A stretch of 64,000 bases of DNA from Ferrimicrobium sp. (GCF_027319265.1 NZ_DAHVNP010000076.1:62001-126000), one strand, 5' to 3'; shown: positions 27,470 through 35,928, counted from the stretch's first letter. Notes: generated by a model not told the origin, from the letters alone. Numbers and translations: made by a program.

Positions 27470-28828
27470 ATGCAGCAAAAGTCACGATATCTTTTTGTCA
27501 CCAATAGAGGACCGATGCAGGTCGGTGCCGACGGCCATACCCTTATCCGCTCGGGAGGTGGACTCGCGAGTGGCTTGCTTGGACTGATGGACCAACCGGG
27601 GCACGACGAAATTCGATGGTTGTTTCCTATCTCCTCCGAAGCTGAAGTAATCGCGGCGCGCGAGCATCGATATGAGGCCATCCAGCCAGGTTTCTGCCCT
27701 GCTCCCGTCGACGAGCAAGACCACAGGGTCGCCTATCAAGTGATCGCCAACGAATACTTTTGGTATCTTTTCCATGGGCTCTTTGACCTCAGCTTCGAGC
27801 CAATCTTTGACCAGGCCTTTTTTGACGCCTACGATCAGTATCGTCGTTTCAATGACCAGATGGCCAACGCAGTATCGAAACTTGATCTGACCGCTACCAC
27901 AATCATTATTAACGATTATCACCTGATGCTGATGCCCCAACTCTTACGCGATCGCGGATTCAGTGGTTCGATCGTTCTGTTCTTTCATACTCCAATCTGC
28001 ACGGCGGCAGAATCCGAACTCATCCCGTCAATCATCCGCGACGAACTGCTCCGTAACTTCGCTGCCGCTAACGTGATCGGTCTCCATGCTCATCATTGGG
28101 AGCAATTTTTTATCGATTCCTTCGGCCACCGCGGGTTCCGGCTGCCCCCAACGGTAGTGGCTCCCCTCCCGGCCGACACGCTTGGCATGGTGAACTCACT
28201 CTCCGACGAAGGGGTCGCCTATGAGCGTGATCGGCTCGAACCGCTTGCCATGGGGCTCCCCACAATCCTGAGAGTCGACCGAATTGAACCGTCGAAAAAC
28301 CTCCTACGGGGCGTCTACGCCATCGACAGCATGCTGCGCCAGAACCCGAAGACACGCGGCAATTTCCGAGCCCTCCTCTTTGCCTACCCATCGCGAAGCA
28401 CCATTCCCAAGTATCGCCGTTTGACCGTTGAACTCGAGACGCTCGTCAAAGAGGTCAATGAACGCTGGTTTCATCAAGGCTGGAACCCCATTTACCTCGA
28501 CCTCTCCGACCATCCCGCCAGAAGCCTTGCAAGTTACCAGCTTTTTGATACCCTCTTGGTCAACCCGCTGCGCGACGGCCTCAATCTCGTCGTCTTTGAA
28601 GCCGCTCTCGTCGCCAAGCCGACTGCACAAATTGTGCTCTCTACCGAAGCTGGCGCCGCCGAGCACGTTGGCCAATGGCTTGAACTCATCAACCCGCTCG
28701 ACATCGCTGGCACGGCGGGAGCACTCGACCGAGCGCTCGAGGGTGGCGATCTTGACCCTGTCCGATCATGGACCAACCAGAATACGTGGACAAGGTGGTT
28801 GGAGACCATCAACCGTGCTCTTCGCTGA
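27470..28828 (+). CDS. otsA: Trehalose-6-phosphate synthase-like glycosyltransferase (GT20)
   Basis: A 452-residue GT20 enzyme. FVTNRGP and SGGGLASGL at the N-terminus form the donor-binding loops; YHLMLMPQLLR and FFHTPI (usually FWHIPFP) follow. The C-terminal domain has RVDRIEPSKNLLRG and NPLRDGLNLVVFEAAL, the nucleotide-sugar site. It would transfer glucose from UDP- or GDP-glucose to glucose 6-phosphate. Several acceptor-side motifs diverge from E. coli OtsA, so a related acceptor is possible. It is followed by otsB with a 14-nt overlap. No ribosome-binding site is seen before the ATG; the transcript may be leaderless. Confidence 0.85.
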   Translation: MQQKSRYLFVTNRGPMQVGADGHTLIRSGGGLASGLLGLMDQPGHDEIRWLFPISSEAEVIAAREHRYEAIQPGFCPAPVDEQDHRVAYQVIANEYFWYLFHGLFDLSFEPIFDQAFFDAYDQYRRFNDQMANAVSKLDLTATTIIINDYHLMLMPQLLRDRGFSGSIVLFFHTPICTAAESELIPSIIRDELLRNFAAANVIGLHAHHWEQFFIDSFGHRGFRLPPTVVAPLPADTLGMVNSLSDEGVAYERDRLEPLAMGLPTILRVDRIEPSKNLLRGVYAIDSMLRQNPKTRGNFRALLFAYPSRSTIPKYRRLTVELETLVKEVNERWFHQGWNPIYLDLSDHPARSLASYQLFDTLLVNPLRDGLNLVVFEAALVAKPTAQIVLSTEAGAAEHVGQWLELINPLDIAGTAGALDRALEGGDLDPVRSWTNQNTWTRWLETINRALR

Positions 28829-29546
28829 GTTTCGCCAGGTCTATCTCCAGCACCCCACGACTGCCCTGCTTGTCTTCGACTTCGATGGAACGCTTGCTCC
28901 CATCGTGTCAACGCCTGGCCAAGCCCGCCTTGATGTCCAGCTGCGTCAACCTCTAGAGAGGCTGAGCAACCAAACAAACGTTATCATCATCTCCGGTCGT
29001 CCAACTGACTATCTTGAGGAGCAATTCGCTGGTATTGGGATCCATCTCATCGGCAACTACGGCCGTCCAGAAACGCTGGAACCAACGGACCAAACGCTGC
29101 TCGAAGCGCTCGTTAGACGTGCTCGCCAAGAGTTGCCCACCGCCATTTTGGTGGAGGAAAAGCCGAGTTCGCTCGCGCTGCATTATCGTCGCGCTCCCGA
29201 TCGAGCATCTGAGGTCCTGGCCTGGAGTCGTCGACAAGAGCGTGAGTACGACGTCGCCCTCGACTTTGGAAAATCTGTGGTGGAAGTGAGCGTCGGTGAT
29301 CGCTCCGACAAAGGAACGGTACTGCGTCGACTAGCTGGAGGCCATTCCGCTGTGTTGTACGCGGGTGACGATGTAGGTGATATCCCGGCCATGAAGGCAC
29401 TCCAAGAGTTCGACATGCCGACGTGTGGACTTGCCATCGCCTCCGAACAGTCTCCAACTGAGCTATCTGTCCTCGCCGACGAGAGTATCTCCCGATCGCA
29501 ATTTGTCCATTATCTCGTCTCGTTGACCTCTGTTCCCACTACCTGA
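28815..29546 (+). CDS. otsB: Trehalose-6-phosphate phosphatase
   Basis: A 243-residue HAD-superfamily phosphatase. Motif I is FDFDGTLAPI with the nucleophile Asp, motif II is IISGRPTDYL, the cap domain follows, and motif IV is AGDDVGDIPAM. The sequence VSVGDRSDKGTVLRRL before motif IV is the conserved Lys region of trehalose phosphatases. It dephosphorylates trehalose 6-phosphate to trehalose. The GTG start at 28815 overlaps the otsA stop by 14 nt with a GGAG upstream; an open frame extends far upstream antiparallel to no homology and is a frame shadow of otsA. Confidence 0.88.
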   Translation: MLFAEFRQVYLQHPTTALLVFDFDGTLAPIVSTPGQARLDVQLRQPLERLSNQTNVIIISGRPTDYLEEQFAGIGIHLIGNYGRPETLEPTDQTLLEALVRRARQELPTAILVEEKPSSLALHYRRAPDRASEVLAWSRRQEREYDVALDFGKSVVEVSVGDRSDKGTVLRRLAGGHSAVLYAGDDVGDIPAMKALQEFDMPTCGLAIASEQSPTELSVLADESISRSQFVHYLVSLTSVPTT

Positions 29547-29572
29547 GGATCACGCGCACGCGCGAGAAAGTT

Positions 29573-29614
29573 TAGAATCGACAAATCGCTCCGATACCTT
29601 CTTGCAACTTGCAA
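29573..29614 (+). promoter_or_regulatory. Possible promoter and operator of the TetR-family gene
   Basis: A -10-like TAGAAT (29573-29578) is followed by two palindromic TTGCAA hexamers (29602-29607 and 29609-29614) 7 bp apart, just before the ribosome-binding site. This arrangement would suit autoregulation by the downstream TetR protein, but it is inferred from position only. Confidence 0.35.
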
Positions 29615-29628
29615 AGGTGGATCAGATC

Positions 29629-30117
29629 ATGGGAAATGTTCAAGAAACCTGGCGCGAACGCAGAGAGCAGATCCTGCGAGCAGCTATGGATGTTCTCGTC
29701 AACGACGGAGCTAGCAGCCTAACGATTCGTAGTGTCGCAAAAGCCGCTGGTGTGGACCCTGCGTTGATCTATCACTACTTTAGCTCGAAGGCGGATCTGC
29801 TCCAGGAGGTGACCTATATACCGTTGGAGGTAGAGGCCGAACTGGCAGATCCCTCTCGTGATCTGATGTGGAAGCTCTCCATCTTTGACCGACCATCGGC
29901 GGCACTATGGATCACGGCACTCATGATCTGTATGGTCGACGCTAGGGAGCGAGGCGCTGAGCAGTTTGGCCACCTTCTCGATCTCTTGCTCCCCAACGGC
30001 GATCGAGCCAAACGAACGATGGTGGTGGGCTTGCTCTTCGAACGACATCTTCTGCACTCAGCGGCGTGCGAGGATGCGGCCCTGAGACGCTATACAGATC
30101 TTGTAGAAGCGGTCTAA
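29629..30117 (+). CDS. TetR family transcriptional regulator
   Basis: A 162-residue repressor. The N-terminal helix-turn-helix is clear: RREQILRAAMDVLVNDGASS, then TIRSVAKAAGVDPALIYHYF and SSKADLLQEV. The ligand-binding half is short and has no recognisable effector signature. ATG at 29629 follows AAGGTGG and starts closer to the HTH than the TTG at 29602. The targets are unknown; otsB just upstream and the MobA-like gene (4-nt convergent overlap) are neighbours but not obvious operon partners. Confidence 0.88.
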   Translation: MGNVQETWRERREQILRAAMDVLVNDGASSLTIRSVAKAAGVDPALIYHYFSSKADLLQEVTYIPLEVEAELADPSRDLMWKLSIFDRPSAALWITALMICMVDARERGAEQFGHLLDLLLPNGDRAKRTMVVGLLFERHLLHSAACEDAALRRYTDLVEAV

Positions 30118-30647
30118 GGTGCTGAAACGGTCGTAGGCAGCTCCCATGGATAGTCACTATCACGAAACTGTTCCTCCAGCGGCAGCGGAACCCGAAGAGG
30201 TCGTAGTTGTGACGTCAGTGCGCGCAACGACCCATCTTGTGGTCTGCGTAGCAAGATCTCCACAGGCGCCCCAAAAGTTACCCAACTTGGGGTCTGGTCA
30301 ACAACGAGCACGCTTGGCATACGCAGGCTTTCGCGCACAAACCAGCGAAGACCCGTTGCCTCGAGACGATAGAGATCGATTGGGAGCACGATAACTGTTC
30401 CGGAGTGCCCAAGTGCCCCTGCTCGTGCTGCCTCGTGGAGCGCGAAAGCTGGCCCGAGGCCTGCATCGAGATACGCATCCCCGTGTGTCCACGTACCGCC
30501 CACTTCAATCACCCGAGGACCAACCGCTTGCCTGACCAACAGTGAGAGCCAGATCGCCTGTGTCGCGCAATCACGATATAAGCCAGCCTTATCCTTCCCC
30601 ATCCGACGCGAGCGTCCGCCAGTCAGAAGACATACCAGCGGGGTCAT
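30114..30647 (-). CDS. MobA-like NTP transferase
   Basis: A 177-residue nucleotidyltransferase. The opening CLLTGGRSRRMGKDKAGL is the MobA pattern LxGGxSxRMGxDKA that binds GTP. The later DAGLGPAFALHEAARA corresponds to the GPLAG-type loop, and the metal-site Asp may be that in LPIDLYRL. It would convert molybdopterin to its guanine dinucleotide form, but the second half is divergent and the protein is slightly short, so another NTP transferase role (for example MobA/CofC-related) remains possible. moaA and moaC lie immediately beyond on the opposite strand, which favours molybdenum cofactor work. Confidence 0.75.
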   Translation of the reverse strand: MTPLVCLLTGGRSRRMGKDKAGLYRDCATQAIWLSLLVRQAVGPRVIEVGGTWTHGDAYLDAGLGPAFALHEAARAGALGHSGTVIVLPIDLYRLEATGLRWFVRESLRMPSVLVVDQTPSWVTFGAPVEILLRRPQDGSLRALTSQLRPLRVPLPLEEQFRDSDYPWELPTTVSAP

Positions 30648-30699
30648 GTACCCAACCTAAAGGTTTCACCATTGCCCACTGTCACTACGCTACTAGAGT

Positions 30700-31707
30700 A
30701 TGGATCCTCGGAAGCACTTGATAGATAGCTACGGTCGTGAGATTCGAGACCTTCGCATCTCCATCACTGACCGGTGCAATTTCCGCTGCACCTATTGTTT
30801 ACCGGCGGAGGGAATCGAGTGGCTTCCGCGCAGTGAACTGCTGACCTTCGAGGAGATCACGGCGATCAGTCGAATTTTCGTAGAGCGCTTCTATATCGAC
30901 TCCATCAGGCTCACCGGTGGGGAACCAACGGTTCGAGCACAGTTGCCACGTCTTGTTGCAATGCTCGCCTCATTAACCACCCACGAAGGGAGCAAGGTCA
31001 ACCTCTCTATGACGACCAATGGAGTGACACTCCCGTTGATCGCTGAACCGTTGCGTGATGCCGGTCTTGACCGCATCAATATCTCCCTCGACACCCTTCG
31101 AGCGGATCGCTTTCTCCAAATCACCAAACGTCCCCAATTTGAACGAGTACTCGAAGGCATCGAAGCCGCACAGTCTGCGGGCTTTCACCCGCTGAAGCTC
31201 AATGTGGTCGCGATGAAGGGCATCAATGACGACGAGATCGTTGATTTTGCCGCCTTTGGCCGCGAACATGACCTACAAGTACGGTTTATTGAATTTATGC
31301 CACTCGACGGGGCAAATGCCTGGGAACGGGCGGACGTGCTTACCGCCGACGAGATTCTTGCCCAGATCGCGAGCGTCTACCCTGTCGATCCGATCGAGCG
31401 GACCCATGCTCCCGCTACGACCTACCGGTACAGAGATGGTAAGGGATCATTCGGAATCATTCCTTCCGTCACGAAACCATTTTGCGGCGACTGTGACCGT
31501 GTGCGCTTGAGCGCTGAGGGAAAGATTCGAACCTGCCTCTTCGCCCTCGATGAGCACGACCTCCGCGGCCTTGTCCGAGACAATGCCACCCCGGAACAAC
31601 TCACCACCGAGATCGAGGCAATCATCGCCACAAAGTGGGCCGGACACTCCATTGGCCGGGTGAACTTCATCCGACCACGAAAATCCATGAGTCAAATCGG
31701 CGGGTAA
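30700..31707 (+). CDS. moaA: GTP 3',8-cyclase MoaA
   Basis: A 335-residue radical SAM enzyme making the first intermediate of molybdenum cofactor from GTP. The N-terminal cluster motif is CNFRCTYC (after RDLRISITDR), followed by LLTFEEITAI and the SAM site LTGGEPTVR. The C-terminal second cluster is in CGDCDRVRLSAEGKIRTCLF. The protein ends in GG, the conserved C-terminal tail needed for activity. The length is usual. It is followed 47 bp later by moaC on the same strand. Confidence 0.97.
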   Translation: MDPRKHLIDSYGREIRDLRISITDRCNFRCTYCLPAEGIEWLPRSELLTFEEITAISRIFVERFYIDSIRLTGGEPTVRAQLPRLVAMLASLTTHEGSKVNLSMTTNGVTLPLIAEPLRDAGLDRINISLDTLRADRFLQITKRPQFERVLEGIEAAQSAGFHPLKLNVVAMKGINDDEIVDFAAFGREHDLQVRFIEFMPLDGANAWERADVLTADEILAQIASVYPVDPIERTHAPATTYRYRDGKGSFGIIPSVTKPFCGDCDRVRLSAEGKIRTCLFALDEHDLRGLVRDNATPEQLTTEIEAIIATKWAGHSIGRVNFIRPRKSMSQIGG

Positions 31708-31754
31708 TCAAAAAACTGCCGCCACGCGGTGAGAGAGTCACCTAAAGTGTAGGG

Positions 31755-32240
31755 ATGGCAGATCGAGAGTTCACCCACCTCGACCCACTGGGTCGGGCAA
31801 GAATGGTTGATGTCACCCCCAAAGAGCCAACACACCGGCGCGCACTTGCGCGCTGTAAGGTTTTTATGAAGCCAGAGACCACAGCGCTGGTGGCAAACAA
31901 CGCCGTCAACAAAGGCGATGTGCTCGGAGCTGCGCGAATCGCCGGCATCCAGGCATCGAAACGTACGCCAGATCTCATACCGCTATGTCATCCTCTTTTG
32001 ATTGGATCGGTCTACATTAACTTCACCCTGGGGGACACCTTCGTTGAAGTCGAGGCCCAGGTTGAGACGGTGGATCGAACTGGTGTAGAGATGGAGGCTC
32101 TCACTGCAGCATCGATTGCCGCCTTGACGATCTACGATATGTGCAAGTCATACGATCGGTCGATGGTCATCGGTGAACTCGCACTGTGGGAGAAAACCGG
32201 AGGGAAGTCAGGTAGTTGGCGACGCGAAGAGGGGAAATGA
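31755..32240 (+). CDS. moaC: Cyclic pyranopterin monophosphate synthase MoaC
   Basis: A 161-residue enzyme converting the MoaA product to cyclic pyranopterin monophosphate. Key motifs are MVDVTPKEPTHRRALA, GIQASKRTPDLIPLCHPL with the active-site His, and GVEMEALTAASIAALTIYDM then CKSYDRSMVI with the catalytic Lys. The length equals the family. With moaA it forms the core of molybdenum-cofactor synthesis; moaB, moaD and moaE are not visible in the window. Confidence 0.96.
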   Translation: MADREFTHLDPLGRARMVDVTPKEPTHRRALARCKVFMKPETTALVANNAVNKGDVLGAARIAGIQASKRTPDLIPLCHPLLIGSVYINFTLGDTFVEVEAQVETVDRTGVEMEALTAASIAALTIYDMCKSYDRSMVIGELALWEKTGGKSGSWRREEGK

Positions 32241-32244
32241 GCGT

Positions 32245-32706
32245 ATGCAGGCTGGAGTAGTGGCGATTCTCATCGTCGGTTGGTCCTTGGTGCTAATGCA
32301 ACCTTTCTTCAGCGCTCGAAGGCGCAAAGACTACCTCCGATCTATTGTGACCTTTCGCCAACAGCTGTGGGCGCTTGAGACCGGCATCCAGAGTCGGCCG
32401 CTTGTTCAGCAAAGAAGCACAGATCGTCCGACACGCCCCTCGACGGCTGCTTCAGTACCGCCGTATCGTCGAAGGCAGAGAACGCTTGCTTCTCTTGGTG
32501 GTTCACTGCTTATTGGGCTTTTGTTGATCGTCGTCGCAGCGCCGATCGGGTTGCTGCTCACCACCATCAGCCTGGTTTCAATAGCGGTTTTCCTCACCCT
32601 TGCGAGAGCAAGCCACAATGCGACTCGTGCTCGTCCGACCTATGCCACGTCACGACAGGGCTTGGCGAGTTCTCGTGGCACCACATCAGAGCGAGCGATC
32701 GCCTGA
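32245..32706 (+). CDS. Small membrane protein, unknown function
   Basis: A 153-residue protein with an N-terminal hydrophobic helix (GVVAILIVGWSLVLMQPFF, residues 3-21), a basic linker (RRRKDYLRSIVTF), a Ser/Thr/Arg/Pro-rich region, and a second membrane segment made of LLIGLLLIVVAAPIGLLLTT and following residues. The tail is rich in Arg and Ser. Start ATG at 32245 follows GAGGGG; the moaC stop is only 4 bp upstream, so it is co-transcribed with moaC. No family is recognised and no link to molybdopterin is visible. Confidence 0.6.
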   Translation: MQAGVVAILIVGWSLVLMQPFFSARRRKDYLRSIVTFRQQLWALETGIQSRPLVQQRSTDRPTRPSTAASVPPYRRRQRTLASLGGSLLIGLLLIVVAAPIGLLLTTISLVSIAVFLTLARASHNATRARPTYATSRQGLASSRGTTSERAIA

Positions 32707-32729
32707 GAACCGGATAGACTGGTGCACGC

Positions 32730-32802
32730 GGGGGTGTAGCTCAGCTGGTAGAGCGCTACGTTCGCAATGTAGAGGCCGAGGGTTCGAGTCCCTTCACCTC
32801 CA
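32730..32802 (+). tRNA. tRNA-Ala (anticodon CGC)
   Basis: A 73-nt cloverleaf fits: acceptor GGGGGTG/CACCTCC with discriminator A, D arm GCTC-AGCTGGTA-GAGC, anticodon stem CTACG/TGTAG around loop TTCGCAA, and T arm GAGGG-TTCGAGT-CCCTT. The anticodon is CGC, decoding GCG alanine. The third acceptor pair is a G-T wobble, the G3:U70 identity element of alanyl-tRNA synthetase. The 3' CCA is not encoded. Confidence 0.96.
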
Positions 32803-33779
32803 CTCGTCGTGTCCGACCGAAATACTACGAGTAGCCCGCCTGCCTATCATCCTTTAGGCAAGATACGAACCTGCCGCCTAGTTGCGGGCCACCGTCCTCG
32901 ACCATGCATGATTGTTCGCGTCGCCATTCGCCTCTGCCCAACAGCAACCATCCCATCATGCTCACGCAGGTGAGCCCAGCACCCGCCTTTATCGTCGTGG
33001 GGTCGGCTCCGACTCAACGACGCGGCGGCCAACGTCGCTCATCTGCCATGAAGACTCTTGTTGGGCAAATCTTGTCACCCGTCGCCGCACAATTCGCGAC
33101 GTCGCCAGCATCGCCCTCGCGAGGCCGTGGGCCAGATCGTTCTGCTCACAATAACTCACCCGCTATCGGACGTGTAGTTGGGCTGCTCCGCACACGGCTC
33201 GCAAGCGGTCAGGTCTTCGTAGAAATCATTCCTGGCGATACTCAGTTGCACGGAGAACGTGCAGCTGGAGTGCCTATGGTCTCCCAATGGAGGTGCCGCT
33301 GAGTCAGCGCACCTCGCACATGCTTGATGAGCTCTATCACGACCGACGAGGAGGCCATTCCCGTTCGATAGTGCACCCCGTCGCCAACTCACTTGCCCGA
33401 AAGCAATCCCGTCATTGAATCCATCTGCGACCTATCCGCACCTTCTATGCGTCCAGGGCATGCTCGCCCATCAAGTGATCTCTACACGCAAGCATCTAGA
33501 AGCGCCCGGTGCTGTAAGACGGGGGACCAGGCGATGGGAGACAAACCACGCGACCATTATCGCCGCCGACCAAGGTCGCCCATGCATGGCCATCGACTCA
33601 TTGGATCACTGCTCGCTGGGAAAAGTGAACAGCCACGATGCTCTGTATTCCTACGGGGTGCACGGAGAAAGGGTTACTCTAGTACAGGCCAAACGATGGA
33701 AACTTCACATCAGCTAGGTGCATGATAGAATCGTGCCTAGGTCATGTTGAGCGATGGAAGTGATCTTCTTGGGAGGCCA
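32803..33779. other. Gene-poor interval of about 0.98 kb after tRNA-Ala
   Basis: The longest frames (about 100-130 codons, for example 33415-33717 plus) have no ribosome-binding site, no known motif and a skewed composition rich in Arg, Ser and His. I could not match them to a transposase, integrase or phage family. No copy of the tRNA 3' end is visible downstream, so there is no evidence of an attachment site. It is possibly a decayed gene or a region holding an unseen RNA. Confidence 0.5.
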
Positions 33780-34445
33780 ATGGTGCGTACAAGCAATCAG
33801 GTAGACCGAGAAAAGCAGCTTGCAGCTGAGGCCGCTGCAGATCTTGTCGAAGACGGTATGACCGTTGGTCTTGGGACGGGTTCAACCGTCGCTTTTCTCT
33901 TGCCGGCACTCGCACGCCGCCATCGCAACATCCGCTGCGTTGCGACCTCCCCTCATACCGCCGATCTCGCGCAACAGCTCGGCATCGATGTGGCACCATT
34001 CACAGAGCTCGCCATCCTCGATCTAGCAATCGACGGCACCGATCAAATCACCCCAGATGGCTGGCTTGTCAAAGGAGGAGGAGCCGCCCACACTCGCGAA
34101 AAACTCGTTGCCATCACCGCCAATCGCTTTATCGTGATCGCTGATTCGACGAAACCGGTTGCTGTGCTCAAAGGCCCGATCCCGATCGAGCTGCTCGCCT
34201 TTGGTCTTGGCTCGACTCTTCGCCGTTTGGGCGACGTCACCCTCAGAGCGGTGCCATCTAGCCCTGATGGCGGCATCATCGCCGATTACCATGGACCACT
34301 GGTGAATCCAAGAGAGACAGCTGCTCGACTTTCTGGCACCCCTGGCCTCATCGAACACGGTCTCTTTCCCCCAGAGATGGTGACTACAGCGATCATCGGA
34401 CGAGGAGACCAAGTCGAGGTGATCGATTACCGAGGCGGCAAGTGA
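33780..34445 (+). CDS. rpiA: Ribose-5-phosphate isomerase A
   Basis: A 221-residue enzyme interconverting ribose 5-phosphate and ribulose 5-phosphate. Marks are GLGTGSTVAFLL, the catalytic region DGTDQITPDGWLVKGGG (usual DGADE becomes DGTDQ; both Asp are kept), AAHTREKLV with the catalytic Glu, and GLIEHGLFPPEM at the C-terminus. ATG at 33780 is chosen since GGGAGG lies just upstream; an in-frame ATG at 33744 lacks a site. It is convergent with the class I aldolase gene. It serves the pentose phosphate pathway. Confidence 0.93.
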   Translation: MVRTSNQVDREKQLAAEAAADLVEDGMTVGLGTGSTVAFLLPALARRHRNIRCVATSPHTADLAQQLGIDVAPFTELAILDLAIDGTDQITPDGWLVKGGGAAHTREKLVAITANRFIVIADSTKPVAVLKGPIPIELLAFGLGSTLRRLGDVTLRAVPSSPDGGIIADYHGPLVNPRETAARLSGTPGLIEHGLFPPEMVTTAIIGRGDQVEVIDYRGGK

Positions 34446-34469
34446 CCATCACGAGACACAAGGAACTTT

Positions 34470-35357
34470 TTAGCTAATCGAGGCAGTGTAAATCTGTTCA
34501 ATCGCGCTCTTGAGTTCCGCAGTAAACGCCTCGTCACTCATGTCGACGTGGAGGCCCTCGGTAAGTGCTCGTGAGAAACTCGCGATCATCTTATGGTTGT
34601 GGACGAGTCGTTCGATCGCCTGTTGGCGGGTGTACCCTCCAGAGAGCGCCACGACGCGCACCACCTTAGGATGCTCTATCAGTGAGGCATAGTAATCATC
34701 ACGCTCGGGTAGCGTAAGCTTGAGCATGACCAACTGATCATCATCTAACGCATCAAGTCCCTTCAGAAGAGCGTCTCGAAGCAGGCTCTCGGCCACTTGC
34801 TTGTCCGGGCTAGTGATATCGATCTCGGGCTCAAGAATAGGGATGAGGCCCTTGGCAAGAATGCTCGTGGCGATCTCGAACTGCTGATCCACCACCGCCT
34901 GTACGCCAACAGGATCCCCCAACTGGATAAACGACCGCATTTTTGTCCCGAAGACTCCCTTTGTGATCGCCTTGTCCAACAGGGCATTCAAGCCGGGCAT
35001 CGGGTTCATACAGCGAGCCCCATTGGCCTCAGGTGCCAGACCCTTATCGACCTTCACGAAGGGAACCACCTGCTTGTGGTCCCACAGGTAGGTCGCGGCA
35101 TCGACCCCTGCAAACTGTCGATCGAGCGTGTCCTCAAAGAGGATAGCTCCGAGGATATGATCACCGCCGAAACTCGGATTGGTGACGATTCTCGTCCGCA
35201 TGGCGTGCATCAGCGATAGCATCTGTTCATCCGAATCGTAGGACTCGCGAGGAATGCCATAGAGCTCGAGGGCGCCAGGCGTACTTCCACCACTTTGATC
35301 GAGCGCGGCTATAAAGCCAGCGCCATGGGTCATCTGTTCAAGCTGTTCCGTGTTCAT
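34470..35357 (-). CDS. fda: Class I fructose-bisphosphate aldolase
   Basis: A 295-residue Schiff-base aldolase of the short bacterial class I type. MNTEQLEQMTHGAGFIAALD followed by QSGGSTP is close to the N-terminus of staphylococcal Fda. Catalytic lysines are in VMLKLTLPERDDYYASL and VPFVKVDKGLAPE. ATG at 35357 is chosen because GGAG lies 6 nt upstream and the conserved region begins there; a frame runs 10 codons further. It cleaves fructose 1,6-bisphosphate or works in gluconeogenesis. It is convergent with rpiA. Confidence 0.95.
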   Translation of the reverse strand: MNTEQLEQMTHGAGFIAALDQSGGSTPGALELYGIPRESYDSDEQMLSLMHAMRTRIVTNPSFGGDHILGAILFEDTLDRQFAGVDAATYLWDHKQVVPFVKVDKGLAPEANGARCMNPMPGLNALLDKAITKGVFGTKMRSFIQLGDPVGVQAVVDQQFEIATSILAKGLIPILEPEIDITSPDKQVAESLLRDALLKGLDALDDDQLVMLKLTLPERDDYYASLIEHPKVVRVVALSGGYTRQQAIERLVHNHKMIASFSRALTEGLHVDMSDEAFTAELKSAIEQIYTASIS

Positions 35358-35928
35358 ACCTGTCTCCGATCTGATGAGATTCGTCAAGCTTGGATCCTCC
35401 CGCTAAGGCTAACACGGACCCAATTCAATCGATCCGCCCTCCCGTAATCGATACCTTCACTGCGTCAGCACGACTATCACAAGACACCTGGAATGAGCGC
35501 ACTCACCGACCTCACCTCTGGCGTGAGCCCACGTTACGGCACCCCAAGGGGGGTGACAACTGTGGGTGCGAGACGTTAGGGAGGATCAGCCTGAGTGGTT
35601 TCGGACACTACGATCCATACATATCTGACAGTGCATTCGTTCCAGCACCGCCCAGGCTGATCTAGGGACATGTGCGGTCGGGCATCGCAATTGACCACCC
35701 ATGGTTCGCGGCAAGATCCATCTTGGCCCCAGGATCTGGGTCCGCACCCGTCTGGGATGCTCCTCAGCCACCTCGCGCGAGCCAGTCATCAGGCATCGAG
35801 ATGCTCCCATTTGGTGGCCCATGACACTGTCGTCTACAATCTGTTTGTCGCGACAATGACCGCTCTCTCTTGAGATACCCGAATAGACCGGTCTTGGCGA
35901 TGGATCAACGAGTTGGCGAGGAGCGGAC
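35358..35928. other. Gene-poor divergent interval between fda and icd
   Basis: It holds the promoter regions of fda (minus) and icd (plus). Small frames, including a plus one at 35670-35873 starting MCGRASQ, lack ribosome-binding sites and continuing homology. A long inverted repeat is at 35584-35662 (separate entry). Nothing else is recognised. Confidence 0.5.
35584..35662. repeat. Spaced inverted repeat between fda and icd
   Basis: The arms GATCAGCCTG (35584-35593) and CAGGCTGATC (35653-35662) are perfect complements. Pairing continues inward past one mismatch to about 16 bp (arms 35584-35599 and 35647-35662). The 47-bp centre contains no gene. It is between divergent genes, so it is not a terminator for either. 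A small mobile element, a recombination site or an RNA hairpin are possible. Confidence 0.8.

Noticed and set aside
28428-28814. In-frame extension of otsB upstream into otsA
   Set aside because: The extra 129 residues are a frame shadow of otsA, Ser/Pro rich, with no OtsB homology. The HAD motif begins after the GTG at 28815.
32730-33779. Integrated element with tRNA-Ala as attachment site
   Set aside because: No integrase gene and no second copy of the tRNA 3' end can be seen downstream.
35670-35873. Plus-strand frame starting MCGRASQ, resembling the N-terminus of SRAP (YedK/HMCES) proteins
   Set aside because: Only the first four residues fit. The rest (about 60 residues) lacks other SRAP motifs, there is no ribosome-binding site and the frame is far too short for a 200-residue family.
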